From: Janthinobacterium sp. J1-1
GTDB lineage: Bacteria; Pseudomonadota; Gammaproteobacteria; Burkholderiales; Burkholderiaceae_D
NCBI RefSeq assembly: GCF_030944405.1
Contig: NZ_CP132339.1
Location: forward strand, 5,394,001 to 5,458,000
Length of the DNA: 64,000 nt
Direction of reading: 5' to 3'
In this document: piece by piece, positions 56,154 through 64,000 of the stretch
How the letters are laid out: every line of letters starts with the position of its first letter
Numbering within the stretch: the stretch's first letter is position 1
Notes under the pieces: model-generated
The model's database searches: none
What the model saw: the letters and a program-made list of their open reading frames with translations, nothing else
What the model was told of the DNA's origin: nothing
Made by a program: the position numbers and the translations under genes

Positions 56154-57314
56154 TCAGGCCGCCTTTTTCTGGCTTGCCGCCGGCACGATATTGCTGGCCA
56201 TGACTTCGCCGAAAGGACCGGAGAGCGACTGCTCGCCGACGGCCTTGCCCTTGCCCAGCAGCGGGAACACCAGCTCGGCGAAGCGGTACGATTCTTCCAG
56301 GTGCGGGTAGCCCGAGAAAATAAAGGTATCGATGCCCAGGTCCGCGTACTCCTTGATGCGCGCCACCACCGTTTCGGCGTCGCCCACCAGGGCCGTGCCG
56401 GCGCCGCCGCGCACCAGGCCGACGCCGGCCCACAAGTTCGGCGACACTTCGAGCTTGTCGCGGTTGCCGCCGTGCAGGGCCGCCATGCGCTGCTGGCCCA
56501 CCGAATCCATCTTGGAAAACGCCGCCTGCGCCTTGGCGATGACTTCGTCGTCCAGGTGGCTGATCAGCTCATCGGCCGCGCGCCAGGCCAGCTCGTTGGT
56601 TTCGCGCACGATCACGTGCAGGCGGATGCCGAAGCGCACCGTGCGGCCTTTTTTAGCGGCGCGCGCGCGGATATCGGCGATCTTTTCGGCCACGGCGGCA
56701 GGCGGCTCGCCCCAGGTCAGGTAGACGTCCATCTGCTCGGCCGCCAGTTCATGCGCCGGCTCCGACGAGCCGCCGAAATACAGCGGCGGATACGGTTTCT
56801 GCACCGGCGGATACAGGGTTTTCGAACCCTTGACCTGGATATGCTTGCCCTCGAAATCGTAGCCAGCTGCGCCGCCCTCGCCAGCCAGGGTGGCGCGCCA
56901 GACCTTGATGAATTCATCCGAGATTTCATAGCGCTTGGCGTGGTCGGCAAACAGGCCGTCCGCTTCCAATTCGCCCTGGTCGCCGCCGGTGACCACATTG
57001 ATCAGCAGGCGCCCGTTCGACAGGCGGTCGAAGGTCGAGGCCATGCGCACCGCCAGGCCGGGTGTCGACAGGCCGGGGCGCACGGCGACCAGGAATTTGA
57101 GCTTTTGCGTCACGCTGATCAGGGACGACGCCACCACCCATGCGTCTTCGCACGAGCGGCCGGTCGGCAGCAGCACGCCGTCGTAGCCCAGCGTATCGGC
57201 GGCCACGGCCACCTGGCGCAGGTAGTCGGCATCGACGGCGCGCGCGCCCTGCGAGGTGCCCAGGTAACGGCTGTCGCCGTGGGTAGGAATGAACCAGAAT
57301 ATATTCAATGACAT
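56154..57314 (-). CDS. ssuD: FMNH2-dependent alkanesulfonate monooxygenase SsuD
   Basis: A 386-residue LLM-class flavin enzyme: [19 protein letters not shown] at the start, [34 protein letters not shown], and [15 protein letters not shown], all typical of SsuD. It cleaves C-S bonds of alkanesulfonates with reduced FMN from SsuE and O2, releasing sulfite and an aldehyde. Between ssuA and ssuC. Confidence 0.94.
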   Translation of the reverse strand: MSLNIFWFIPTHGDSRYLGTSQGARAVDADYLRQVAVAADTLGYDGVLLPTGRSCEDAWVVASSLISVTQKLKFLVAVRPGLSTPGLAVRMASTFDRLSNGRLLINVVTGGDQGELEADGLFADHAKRYEISDEFIKVWRATLAGEGGAAGYDFEGKHIQVKGSKTLYPPVQKPYPPLYFGGSSEPAHELAAEQMDVYLTWGEPPAAVAEKIADIRARAAKKGRTVRFGIRLHVIVRETNELAWRAADELISHLDDEVIAKAQAAFSKMDSVGQQRMAALHGGNRDKLEVSPNLWAGVGLVRGGAGTALVGDAETVVARIKEYADLGIDTFIFSGYPHLEESYRFAELVFPLLGKGKAVGEQSLSGPFGEVMASNIVPAASQKKAA

Positions 57315-57331
57315 GTGCTATCTCTCTTGTT

Positions 57332-58324
57332 TTATTTGGTGGCGACTTGCTTGGCAGGCAGCAGCGCGTCCTTGACGACGATGGGTTTCGGGATCAGCTT
57401 CAGGTTGGAAAACGCGTCGGCCACTTTTTGCTGGGCCGCGATCACATCGACCGACACCGGCTTGACGCCGTAGGCATAGCGCGAGGCGGCCAGCGCCACC
57501 ACATCTTTGCTCAAACCCGTCTGCGCCGACAGGATGGTCGCCACTTCGTCCGGGTTGTTGCGGCCCCAGTCATCGACCTTGGCCACTTCGTCGAGCACGA
57601 TGCGCAGGATCTCGGGATTTTTTTCAGCGTAGGTGCGCGACGCCAGGTAGAACTGGTAGTTGGCGACCAGGCCCTTGCCGTCGGCCAGCACGCGCGCACC
57701 GATCTGTTTTTCGGCGGCCGCCAGGAACGGGTCCCAGATGGCCCAGGCGTCGACGCTGCCGCGTTCGAAGGCGGCGCGCGCATCGGCCGGCGGCAGGAAC
57801 ACGGGCTGGATATCGGCATAGGCCACGCCCGCTTTTTCAAGCGCCTTCAACAGCAGGTAATGCACGTTCGAGCCCTTGTTCAGGGCGATTTTCTTGCCCT
57901 TCAAATCGGCCAGCGTGCGCAAGGAAGAACCCTTGGGCACGACAATCGCTTCGCTGGCCGGCGACGGCGGTTCATTGCCGACGTAGACCAGGTTGGCGCC
58001 AGCCGCCTGTGCGAAGATCGGCGGCGCTTCGCCAACGGTGCCGAAGTCGATGCTGCCCACGTTCAGGCCTTCGAGCAGCACCGGGCCGGCCGGAAATTCC
58101 GTCCATTTCACGCTCACGCCCTGCTCTGCCAGGCGTTTTTCCAGGGTGCCGCGGCCTTTCAGCAAGGTCAATGTGCCGTATTTCTGATAGCCGATACGCA
58201 CCTCGCCCTTGGCTTGCGCCTGCGCCATGGTCGGCATGCCGGCCGTCATCACACCGGCGACGGCGGCAAACAGCAAGCCCACGGTGGTGCGGCGGGAAAG
58301 GCGTTTTTCTTGGCGATCGGTCAT
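57332..58324 (-). CDS. ssuA: Aliphatic sulfonate-binding protein SsuA
   Basis: A 330-residue periplasmic binding protein with a twin-arginine-like signal (EKRLSRRTTVGLLFAAVAGVMTAG). The mature part reads EVRIGYQKYGTLTLLKGRGTLEKRL and WTEFPAGPVLLEGLNVGSIDFGTVGEAPPIFAQAAG, as in SsuA. AGGAAA precedes the ATG. It delivers alkanesulfonates to SsuBC. Confidence 0.93.
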   Translation of the reverse strand: MTDRQEKRLSRRTTVGLLFAAVAGVMTAGMPTMAQAQAKGEVRIGYQKYGTLTLLKGRGTLEKRLAEQGVSVKWTEFPAGPVLLEGLNVGSIDFGTVGEAPPIFAQAAGANLVYVGNEPPSPASEAIVVPKGSSLRTLADLKGKKIALNKGSNVHYLLLKALEKAGVAYADIQPVFLPPADARAAFERGSVDAWAIWDPFLAAAEKQIGARVLADGKGLVANYQFYLASRTYAEKNPEILRIVLDEVAKVDDWGRNNPDEVATILSAQTGLSKDVVALAASRYAYGVKPVSVDVIAAQQKVADAFSNLKLIPKPIVVKDALLPAKQVATK

Positions 58325-58354
58325 GGCGGTTTCCTGTGAAATAAAAATGGTGAA

Positions 58355-58999
58355 TCAGGCGGTTTGCAAAGAGGCGGTGTACGGTTGCTGCTGCAGCGAG
58401 CGTTCAGGCTGGGCCGGGGTGTCGTCCACCGCCCTGTCGCTATTGGCGGCCAGCGGGCGGCGTGCGCCCTGCAGGATGAACAGGCCGGCCGACACTTCGG
58501 CGATGCCGGCCTGCACCCGCAGTTCGATCGGCGCGTCCAGGCTCAGGCCGCGCTCTTCATGCCAGTCCAGCTGCTGCGCATTGGCGTAGATGCTGGTAAA
58601 CACCTGCTTGGCGCCCAGTGCGTGCAGCACCGGCCGCAGAGCATAGTCGAGCGCCAGGGTGTGGGCGTGGCCGCCTCCGGTGGCCAGCGGCAGCACCAGC
58701 TTGCCGGCCAGGCCGTCTTGCGGCAGCAGGTCGAGGAAGGCTTTCAGCAGGCCCGTGTACGACGCTTTGTAAATGGGCGTGGCGATCACGATGGCGTCCG
58801 CTTCGGCCACGGCGCGCACGGCGCCGGCGATGTCCGCATCGCTGTAGTCGGCCTGCAGCAGCGCGCGCGCCGGCAGGTCGCGTACATCGAGCTTGCTGTA
58901 CGTGTGGCCATGCAGCGCCAGCTGTTCGCCGATATGCAGCAGCAAGCGGCTGGAGCTCGAAGGTATGTGCGGGCTGCCGCCCAGTAAAAGGATGCTCAT
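58355..58999 (-). CDS. ssuE: NAD(P)H-dependent FMN reductase SsuE
   Basis: A 214-residue flavodoxin-like FMN reductase: LLLGGSPHIPSSSSRLLLHIG binds the FMN phosphate and ATPIYKASYTGLLKAFLDLLPQDGLAGKLVLPLATGGG is the SsuE/MsuE signature. It provides reduced FMN for SsuD and possibly for the flavin enzymes of the divergent operon. A Gln-rich C-terminal tail is longer than usual. First gene of the operon; AGGGGA precedes the ATG. Confidence 0.92.
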   Translation of the reverse strand: MSILLLGGSPHIPSSSSRLLLHIGEQLALHGHTYSKLDVRDLPARALLQADYSDADIAGAVRAVAEADAIVIATPIYKASYTGLLKAFLDLLPQDGLAGKLVLPLATGGGHAHTLALDYALRPVLHALGAKQVFTSIYANAQQLDWHEERGLSLDAPIELRVQAGIAEVSAGLFILQGARRPLAANSDRAVDDTPAQPERSLQQQPYTASLQTA

Positions 59000-59024
59000 G
59001 TGATGTCCGTCCCCTGAAGGTTGT

Positions 59025-59059
59025 CGATAGGCGTTGCTGGATATGCATGCAGCCTATCG
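59025..59059. promoter_or_regulatory. Inverted repeat between ssuE and the SfnB-like gene
   Basis: CGATAGGC (59025-59032) and GCCTATCG (59052-59059) form a perfect 8-bp inverted repeat with a 19-base gap, close to the ssuE start in the divergent promoter region. It could be a regulator site for sulfur control; no CysB/Cbl consensus is clear. Confidence 0.35.
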
Positions 59060-59253
59060 CCATCAACGGCCGGATAAAACGAATGCTTTCACGCTTCGAT
59101 ATGTGTTTTTCGACTAACGCGCTACTACGCCCCGCAAACCTCACGCAATGTCGCAGGTCAAATTTTTTCGCATATCCATGTGCGCTTTTCTTCGTGTACG
59201 ACGGCTGAATTCCGATGCAATACTGGCTGCATCGATTTTCTGGAATGACCGCC

Positions 59254-60462
59254 ATGTCCGCTGCCTTTATCTATGCCACCGCGCCGCAAGCGCCTGTCTC
59301 GCCACCTGACGCCATCTCCGTCGCCACCGCCCTTGCCGCACGCCTGGCCGACACCGCCAACGCCCGCGACCAGGCCGGCGGCCATGCGGCCCAGGAGCGT
59401 GAATGGATACGCGAGTCCGGCCTGCTGACCCTGTCGATCCCCACGCAGTTCGGCGGCCAGGGCGCATCCTGGCCGCTGGTGTACCAGGTGATCCGCATCC
59501 TGGCGCGCGCCGACAGCGCGCTGGCCCACGTCTTCGGCTTTCACCATTTGCAGCTGGCCGGATTGCAGCTGTATGGCAGCGCCCAGCAGCAGCGCCGTTT
59601 GCTGACCCTGACCGTCGAAGAGCGCCTGTTCTGGGGCAATGCCCTCAATCCGCTGGACAAGCGCGTGACGGCGACCGACAGCGTCGACGGCTTTGTTTTA
59701 GAGGGCATCAAGAGTTTTTCTTCCGGCTCGGTGGGTTCCGACTGGCTGACGGTATCGGCCTGGCATGCGCCCACGCAAACGGCGCTGATCGCCGCCCTGC
59801 CCACGGGGCAGACCGGCATCACCGTGCAGCCGGACTGGGATGCGTTCGGCCAGCGCCAGACCGACAGCGGCAATGTGCATTTCGAGCAGGTGTCGCTGCC
59901 GGCGGACCTGGTGCTGCAGGCGCCCGCGCAAGCGGCCACGCCACAGGCCACCGTGCGCTCGCAGATCGCGCAGCTGATCATGACCAATCTCTACCTGGGC
60001 ATCGCCGAAGGCGCCTTCGAAGCGGCGCGCGCCTACACCAGCGAGCAGGCGAAAGCCTGGTTTGCCTCGGGCGTGGCGCAGGCGGCGGACGATCCGCTGG
60101 TGCAGCACCGCTACGGCCAGCTATGGCTGCTGCTGCGCCCCGCGCAAGTGCTGGCCGACCTGGCCGCGCAGGAGCTGGACACGGTATTCCGCAAGGGCGC
60201 GCTGGTGACGGCGCAGGAGCGGGGCCAGTTGGCCGTGGCCGTGGCCGAAGCCAAGGTCTTGTCGCACAAGGCGGGGCTGGAAATCAGCAGCCAGATGTTC
60301 GAACTGACGGGCGCGCGCTCGACCTCGGCCCAATATGGCTACGACCGCTACTGGCGCAACGTGCGCGTGCATACCCTGCACGATCCGGTCGACTACAAGC
60401 TGCGCGACCTGGGGCGCTATGCGCTGTCGGGCACTTTGTCTGAGCCGACCGCTTATTCCTGA
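59254..60462 (+). CDS. SfnB-like acyl-CoA-dehydrogenase-family sulfur acquisition oxidoreductase
   Basis: A ~402-residue flavoprotein of the acyl-CoA dehydrogenase/DszC fold: ESGLLTLSIPTQFGGQGASWPLVYQVIRILARADSALAHVFGFHH, GIKSFSSGSVGSDWLTVSA and YDRYWRNVRVHTLHDPVDYK. This subgroup (SfnB, DszC) uses reduced flavin to oxidise organosulfur compounds. Starts at 59254 (or 59245, 59215). It opens the operon divergent from ssu; SsuE may provide its flavin. Confidence 0.85.
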   Translation: MSAAFIYATAPQAPVSPPDAISVATALAARLADTANARDQAGGHAAQEREWIRESGLLTLSIPTQFGGQGASWPLVYQVIRILARADSALAHVFGFHHLQLAGLQLYGSAQQQRRLLTLTVEERLFWGNALNPLDKRVTATDSVDGFVLEGIKSFSSGSVGSDWLTVSAWHAPTQTALIAALPTGQTGITVQPDWDAFGQRQTDSGNVHFEQVSLPADLVLQAPAQAATPQATVRSQIAQLIMTNLYLGIAEGAFEAARAYTSEQAKAWFASGVAQAADDPLVQHRYGQLWLLLRPAQVLADLAAQELDTVFRKGALVTAQERGQLAVAVAEAKVLSHKAGLEISSQMFELTGARSTSAQYGYDRYWRNVRVHTLHDPVDYKLRDLGRYALSGTLSEPTAYS

Positions 60463-60491
60463 TACCACCACAACCATACGGAGACACCGCC

Positions 60492-61319
60492 ATGACCACC
60501 ACCCGCCGCACCCTTCTTCTCAGCGCATTGACGCTTGCCCTGGCCACCAATTTCGCCCACGCCAAGGACCCGAAAGACATCACCATCGGCGCCAGCGCCG
60601 GTCCGTATGCGGACCAGATCAAGCTGGGCATCAAGCCCATCCTGGAAAAGCAGGGCTACAAGGTCAAGCTGGTGGAATTCAATGACTATATCCAGCCGAA
60701 CTTCGCGCTGGCCGAAGGGTCGCTGGACGCGAATGCCTTCCAGCATATCGTCTACCTGAAAAAATTCGCGCTCGAGCACAAGCTGGCCCTGACGGACCTG
60801 ATCCAGGTGCCGACGGCGCCGATCGCCCTGTACAGCAAGAAGCACAAGTCGCTGGCGGAAGTGAAGGAAGGCTCGACCGTCGGCCTGCCGAACGATCCGA
60901 CCAACCAGGCGCGCGCGCTGGTGCTGCTCGACCAGCTGGGCTGGGTCAAGCTGCGCGAGAATATCGATCCGGTGCGCGCCTCCGAAAAGGATATCGCCGT
61001 CAATATCAAGAAGATCAAGATCCTGCCGCTGGAAGCGGCGCAGCTGCCACGTTCGCTGGGCGACACCGACTACTCCTTTATCAACGGTAATTTCGCGCTG
61101 GCCTCGGGCCTGAAGCTGACGGAGGCGCTGGTGGCCGAGAAAATTCCGCCCAACTACATCAACCTGGTGGCGGTGCGCACGGCCGACAAGGACAAGCAGT
61201 TCGCCAAAGACCTGGCGGCCGCCTACCGCTCGCGTGAATTCCTCGAGATCACCAACAAGCACTTTGCCGGCTATGTCAAACCGGACTATCAGCAGGCGCT
61301 GCAAACGGCATCGAAATAA
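60492..61319 (+). CDS. MetQ/NlpA family substrate-binding protein (paralogue)
   Basis: A 275-residue periplasmic protein strongly similar to the MetQ-like protein at 49691-50530 (KDPKDITIGASAGPYADQIKLGIKPILEKQGYKVKLVEFNDY against KDPKEIVIGTSAGPYGDQLKIGIKPILEKQGYKVKIVEFNDY). It lacks a lipobox. GGAG precedes the ATG, and its TAA overlaps the next ATG (TAATG). No ATPase or permease of the MetNI type adjoins it, so it may feed the MetNI system 10 kb upstream, with another sulfur compound as ligand. Confidence 0.88.
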   Translation: MTTTRRTLLLSALTLALATNFAHAKDPKDITIGASAGPYADQIKLGIKPILEKQGYKVKLVEFNDYIQPNFALAEGSLDANAFQHIVYLKKFALEHKLALTDLIQVPTAPIALYSKKHKSLAEVKEGSTVGLPNDPTNQARALVLLDQLGWVKLRENIDPVRASEKDIAVNIKKIKILPLEAAQLPRSLGDTDYSFINGNFALASGLKLTEALVAEKIPPNYINLVAVRTADKDKQFAKDLAAAYRSREFLEITNKHFAGYVKPDYQQALQTASK

Positions 61320-62707
61320 TGAGCAAAACCATCCGCTTCAACGCCTTCCAGATGAACACCGTCGGCCACCAGTCGCCGGGACTGTGGACACATGCGCGCG
61401 ACCGCAGTCACCGCTATACGGACCCCGCCCACTGGACCGAACTGGCGCGGCTGCTGGAAAAAGGCCTGTTCGACGCGGTGTTCCTGGCCGATGTGCTGGG
61501 CGTGTATGACGTGTACCAGGGCAGCCTGGACGCGGCGCTGACGCACGGCGTGCAAGTGCCGCTCAACGACCCTCTGGCGCTGGTGCCGCTGATGGCGCAG
61601 GCCACCACCCACCTCGGTTTTGGCGTCACCTGCGCCCTCACCTACGAGCATCCGTATACCTTCGCGCGGCGCATCTCCACCCTCGATCACCTGACCAAAG
61701 GGCGCATAGGCTGGAATATCGTCACCGGCTACCTGGACAGCGCGGCGCGCAACCTGGGCCTGAACCAGCAACTGGGGCACGACGAGCGCTATGACCTGGC
61801 CGACGAATATCTCGACGTGGTCTACAAGCTGTGGGAAAAAAGCTGGGATGACGATGCGGTGGTGAACGACAAGGCGCGCGGCGTCTACGCCGATCCGGCC
61901 CGCGTACACGCGATCAACCACGTGGGCCGCCATTACAAAGTGCCGGGCATTCACTTGTGCGAACCATCGCCGCAGCGCACGCCCCTGCTGTACCAGGCCG
62001 GCACCTCGCCGCGCGGTACGCGCTTTGCGGCGCGCCATGCGGAAGCGACCTTTGTCAGTGGCCCCAGCAAGACGGTGGTGAAACGCTATGCGGACGACTT
62101 GCGCGCGGCCGTGCGGCAAGCCGGGCGCGACGGCGACGCGCTGGTGATCTATGCGCAGGCGCTGATTATCACGGCCGCCACCGAAGCCGAGGCGCGCGCC
62201 AAATACGAGGACTACGCCAGCCATATCAATATCGAAGCGGCGCTGGTGCTGCTGTCCGGCTGGACCGGCGTGGATTTCAGCCGCTTTCCGCTCGACGCCA
62301 CCATCGAATATATCGACTCGGAAGCGGGCCGCTCGGCGCTGGCCTCGTTCAGCCAGGCCGACCCGGACCGGACCTGGACCGTGCGCGAAGCGGCGCAGTA
62401 TATCGGCCTCGGTGGCCGCGGCCCCGTGATTGTCGGCGACGCCGTGCAGGTAGCGGACCAGCTGGAAAGCTGGCTGGAGGACACCGGCATCGACGGCTTC
62501 AACCTGGCGTTTGCCGTCGCCCACGACAGCATGGCGGACGTGGTCGAACATATCGTGCCCGAACTGCAGCGGCGCGGGCGCTACCGCACCGAATATGACG
62601 AGGGCAGCCTGCGCCACAAGGTCTTCGGCCAGGGTCCGCGCCTGCCGGTCAGCCATGCGGGCCGGCAGGTCAGCATCACGAACGACACCGCCGCGCTGGC
62701 GGCCTGA
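61319..62707 (+). CDS. NtaA/DmoA-type FMN-dependent monooxygenase (LLM class)
   Basis: A 462-residue flavin monooxygenase: IRFNAFQMNTVGHQSPGLWTH at the start, FDAVFLADVLGVYDVYQG, HPYTFARRISTLDHLTKGRIGWNIVTGYLDSAARN and YQAGTSPRGTRFAARHAEATFVSGPS, the NtaA/SnaA/DmoA/DszA signature. It would cleave an organosulfur compound or similar (dimethyl sulfide, sulfone) with reduced FMN. Starts on the TAATG overlap. Confidence 0.88.
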   Translation: MSKTIRFNAFQMNTVGHQSPGLWTHARDRSHRYTDPAHWTELARLLEKGLFDAVFLADVLGVYDVYQGSLDAALTHGVQVPLNDPLALVPLMAQATTHLGFGVTCALTYEHPYTFARRISTLDHLTKGRIGWNIVTGYLDSAARNLGLNQQLGHDERYDLADEYLDVVYKLWEKSWDDDAVVNDKARGVYADPARVHAINHVGRHYKVPGIHLCEPSPQRTPLLYQAGTSPRGTRFAARHAEATFVSGPSKTVVKRYADDLRAAVRQAGRDGDALVIYAQALIITAATEAEARAKYEDYASHINIEAALVLLSGWTGVDFSRFPLDATIEYIDSEAGRSALASFSQADPDRTWTVREAAQYIGLGGRGPVIVGDAVQVADQLESWLEDTGIDGFNLAFAVAHDSMADVVEHIVPELQRRGRYRTEYDEGSLRHKVFGQGPRLPVSHAGRQVSITNDTAALAA

Positions 62708-62732
62708 CTTTCCATTTCTACCCAAGGACTTC

Positions 62733-63722
62733 ATGAAACGCAGAACCGTATTACAGCTGGCCGCGGCCGGCGCCGCCATCGGCAGCTTGCCCAACCTGGC
62801 CCGCGCCGCCGCGCAGGCGCCGCTCAAAGAACTGCGCCTGGACTACGCCTACTATTCGCCCACCAGCCTGGTGCTGCGCCGCTTCGGCTGGCTGGAAGAA
62901 GCGTTCAAAGGGGACGGCACCAGCATCAAGTGGGTGCTAAGCGCCGGCAGCAACCGCGCATTGGAATACCTGAACGCCAACAGCATCGATATCGGTTCGA
63001 GCGCCGGCCTGGCCGCCCTGCTGGCGCGCGCCAACGGCAATCCGATCCGCGCGCCGTATATCTTTTCGCGCCCCGAATGGACGGCGCTGGTGGTGCGCAA
63101 GGACAGCCCTATCCGCAGCATCGCCGACCTGAAAGGAAAAAAAGTCGCCGCCACCAAGGGTACCGACCCGTATCTGTTTTTACTGCGCGCCCTGAAAACG
63201 GCGGGCCTGAAACGCAATGACATCGAACACGTGGGCCTGCAGCATGCCGATGGACGCGCGGCGCTGGAACAGGGCAAGGTCGATGCCTGGGCGGGTCTCG
63301 ATCCGCATATGGCGGCCAGCGAACTGGAAGCGGGCTCGCGCCTGATCTACCGCAACGTGGCCTTCAATACCTACGGTTTCCTGAACGTGCGCGAAGACTT
63401 TTTAGCCAGCCGGCCGGCCGAAGTGGGCAAGGTCATCCAGGCCTATGAACGGGCGCGCGCCTGGACCATCGCCAATCCGGCCGAAGCGGCAAAAATCCTC
63501 GCCGAGGAAGCCAAGGTCAGCCTGCCGGTGGCGCTGCTGCAAGTCAAATTGCGCAGTGACTTCAGCAATCCGCAGCCGTCGACCGAGCATGTAAAAGCCT
63601 TGCTGGTGGCCGCCCCCATCCTGGTCGAAGAAGCGCTGGTCAAGCCGGGCGCGGACCTGAACCGCGCCATCACGGACCTGGTCGATACGCGCTTTGCCAT
63701 CCCCTATATCAAGAAGGCATAG
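62733..63722 (+). CDS. Sulfonate-type ABC transporter substrate-binding protein
   Basis: A 329-residue binding protein with a twin-arginine-type signal (KRRTVLQLAAAGAAIGSLPNLARA). Mature motifs LDYAYYSPTSLVLRRFGWLEEAF, SIDIGSSAGLAALLARANG and LKGKKVAATKGTDPYLFLLRAL place it in the SsuA/TauA-like group. AAGGA precedes the ATG. It serves the permease that follows. Confidence 0.87.
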   Translation: MKRRTVLQLAAAGAAIGSLPNLARAAAQAPLKELRLDYAYYSPTSLVLRRFGWLEEAFKGDGTSIKWVLSAGSNRALEYLNANSIDIGSSAGLAALLARANGNPIRAPYIFSRPEWTALVVRKDSPIRSIADLKGKKVAATKGTDPYLFLLRALKTAGLKRNDIEHVGLQHADGRAALEQGKVDAWAGLDPHMAASELEAGSRLIYRNVAFNTYGFLNVREDFLASRPAEVGKVIQAYERARAWTIANPAEAAKILAEEAKVSLPVALLQVKLRSDFSNPQPSTEHVKALLVAAPILVEEALVKPGADLNRAITDLVDTRFAIPYIKKA

Positions 63723-63730
63723 GACCCGTC

Positions 63731-64000
63731 ATGGCCAGAGACACGCTCACCGCACCGGCGTCCGAATCTGATACCGGCGCGCGCCGCACGCTGAGATTGC
63801 CACGCGCGGCGGTTGGCCTGCTGCTGCCCCTGCTGGCCTTGATCGCGGCGGAAGCCGGCGTGCGCACGGGCCTGATACCGGCCAATCTGCTGCCGGCGCC
63901 CTCGGAGATTGCCGCCACCATCGCCGGCCTGGCGCAGCAGGGACTGGCCGGCCATGTGCTGGCCAGTACCGTGCGCGTGGCCATCGGTTTTACCGGTGGC
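63731..64000 (+). CDS. Sulfonate-type ABC transporter permease, partial
   Basis: The first 90 codons of a SsuC-like permease cut by the window edge: a cytosolic N-terminus, a first span (AAVGLLLPLLALIAAEAGV) and LIPANLLPAPSEIAATIAGLAQQGLAGHVLASTVRVAIGFTGG, which matches the start of this permease family. An AGGA sequence lies before the ATG. It is the fifth gene of the SfnB-led operon. Confidence 0.85.
   Translation, partial: MARDTLTAPASESDTGARRTLRLPRAAVGLLLPLLALIAAEAGVRTGLIPANLLPAPSEIAATIAGLAQQGLAGHVLASTVRVAIGFTGG

Noticed and set aside
1..64000. tRNA or rRNA genes, replication origin, prophage
   Set aside because: No cloverleaf or rRNA stretches, no phage structural genes and no dnaA/rep gene were seen. 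The DnaA-box-like repeats alone do not make an origin.

Overview
The window is a high-GC chromosomal segment from a betaproteobacterium, most likely Oxalobacteraceae (Janthinobacterium, Massilia or Duganella type). This is judged from codon use, the protein styles, the urtABCDE and ssu gene sets and the paired Hsp70 operon; no rRNA or tRNA is present to confirm it. Most genes are very GC-rich. Several islands are visibly less so (about 0.2-2.1 kb, 38-39.4 kb, 51.8-53.3 kb), and these carry toxin-antitoxin genes, an unknown membrane protein, a PKD lipoprotein and insertion-sequence debris.

Layout. 0.2-2.1 kb: a two-gene AbiEi/AbiEii-like (type IV toxin-antitoxin) pair behind a cluster of TTTCA/TGAAA inverted repeats. 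2.3-13.7 kb: housekeeping and envelope genes (prolyl oligopeptidase, GST, M1 aminopeptidase, YceI-like lipoprotein, LysE exporter, a 7TM-DISM hybrid histidine kinase with REC and Hpt domains, a secreted esterase). 13.7-20.2 kb: a large acetoacetate-decarboxylase-like/FAD-oxidoreductase fusion, an HD phosphohydrolase, a lone receiver-domain protein flanked by two copies of a repeat rich in DnaA-box-like sites, and a split chromate transporter. 20.2-26.1 kb: the urea ABC transporter urtABCDE on the minus strand, preceded by a convincing sigma-54 promoter and an NtrC-like palindrome. 26.2-31.0 kb: two overlapping DUF262 (GmrSD-like) genes; the second, which also carries the DUF1524 HNH nuclease domain, is cut inside that domain by an IS3-family element.

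31.0-40.9 kb: a DUF4349-like lipoprotein, a DUF2760-Hsp70-Hsp70 operon, a MazEF pair, a PKD/excalibur lipoprotein, a decayed patch holding remnants of both the hsp70 3' end and a GFA gene, a VapBC pair and an intact GFA gene. 40.9-47.9 kb: a CHASE2 membrane protein, an AcoR-like regulator lacking the AAA+ domain next to a flavin monooxygenase, a YceI protein, and a heme oxygenase-DUF454 pair behind a Fur-like box. 48.2-50.5 kb: a MetNIQ-type importer whose ATPase lacks the usual C-terminal NIL domain. 50.6-53.3 kb: a frameshifted IS5-family transposase and an AT-rich island.

53.3-64.0 kb is largely an organosulfur-scavenging region: ssuEADCB on the minus strand and, divergent from it, an SfnB-like oxidoreductase, a second MetQ-like binding protein, an NtaA/DmoA-type monooxygenase, a sulfonate-type binding protein and a permease that runs off the window. 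The FMN reductase SsuE can supply reduced flavin to SsuD and probably to the flavin enzymes of the divergent operon, and the second MetQ-like protein may share the MetNI transporter 10 kb upstream.
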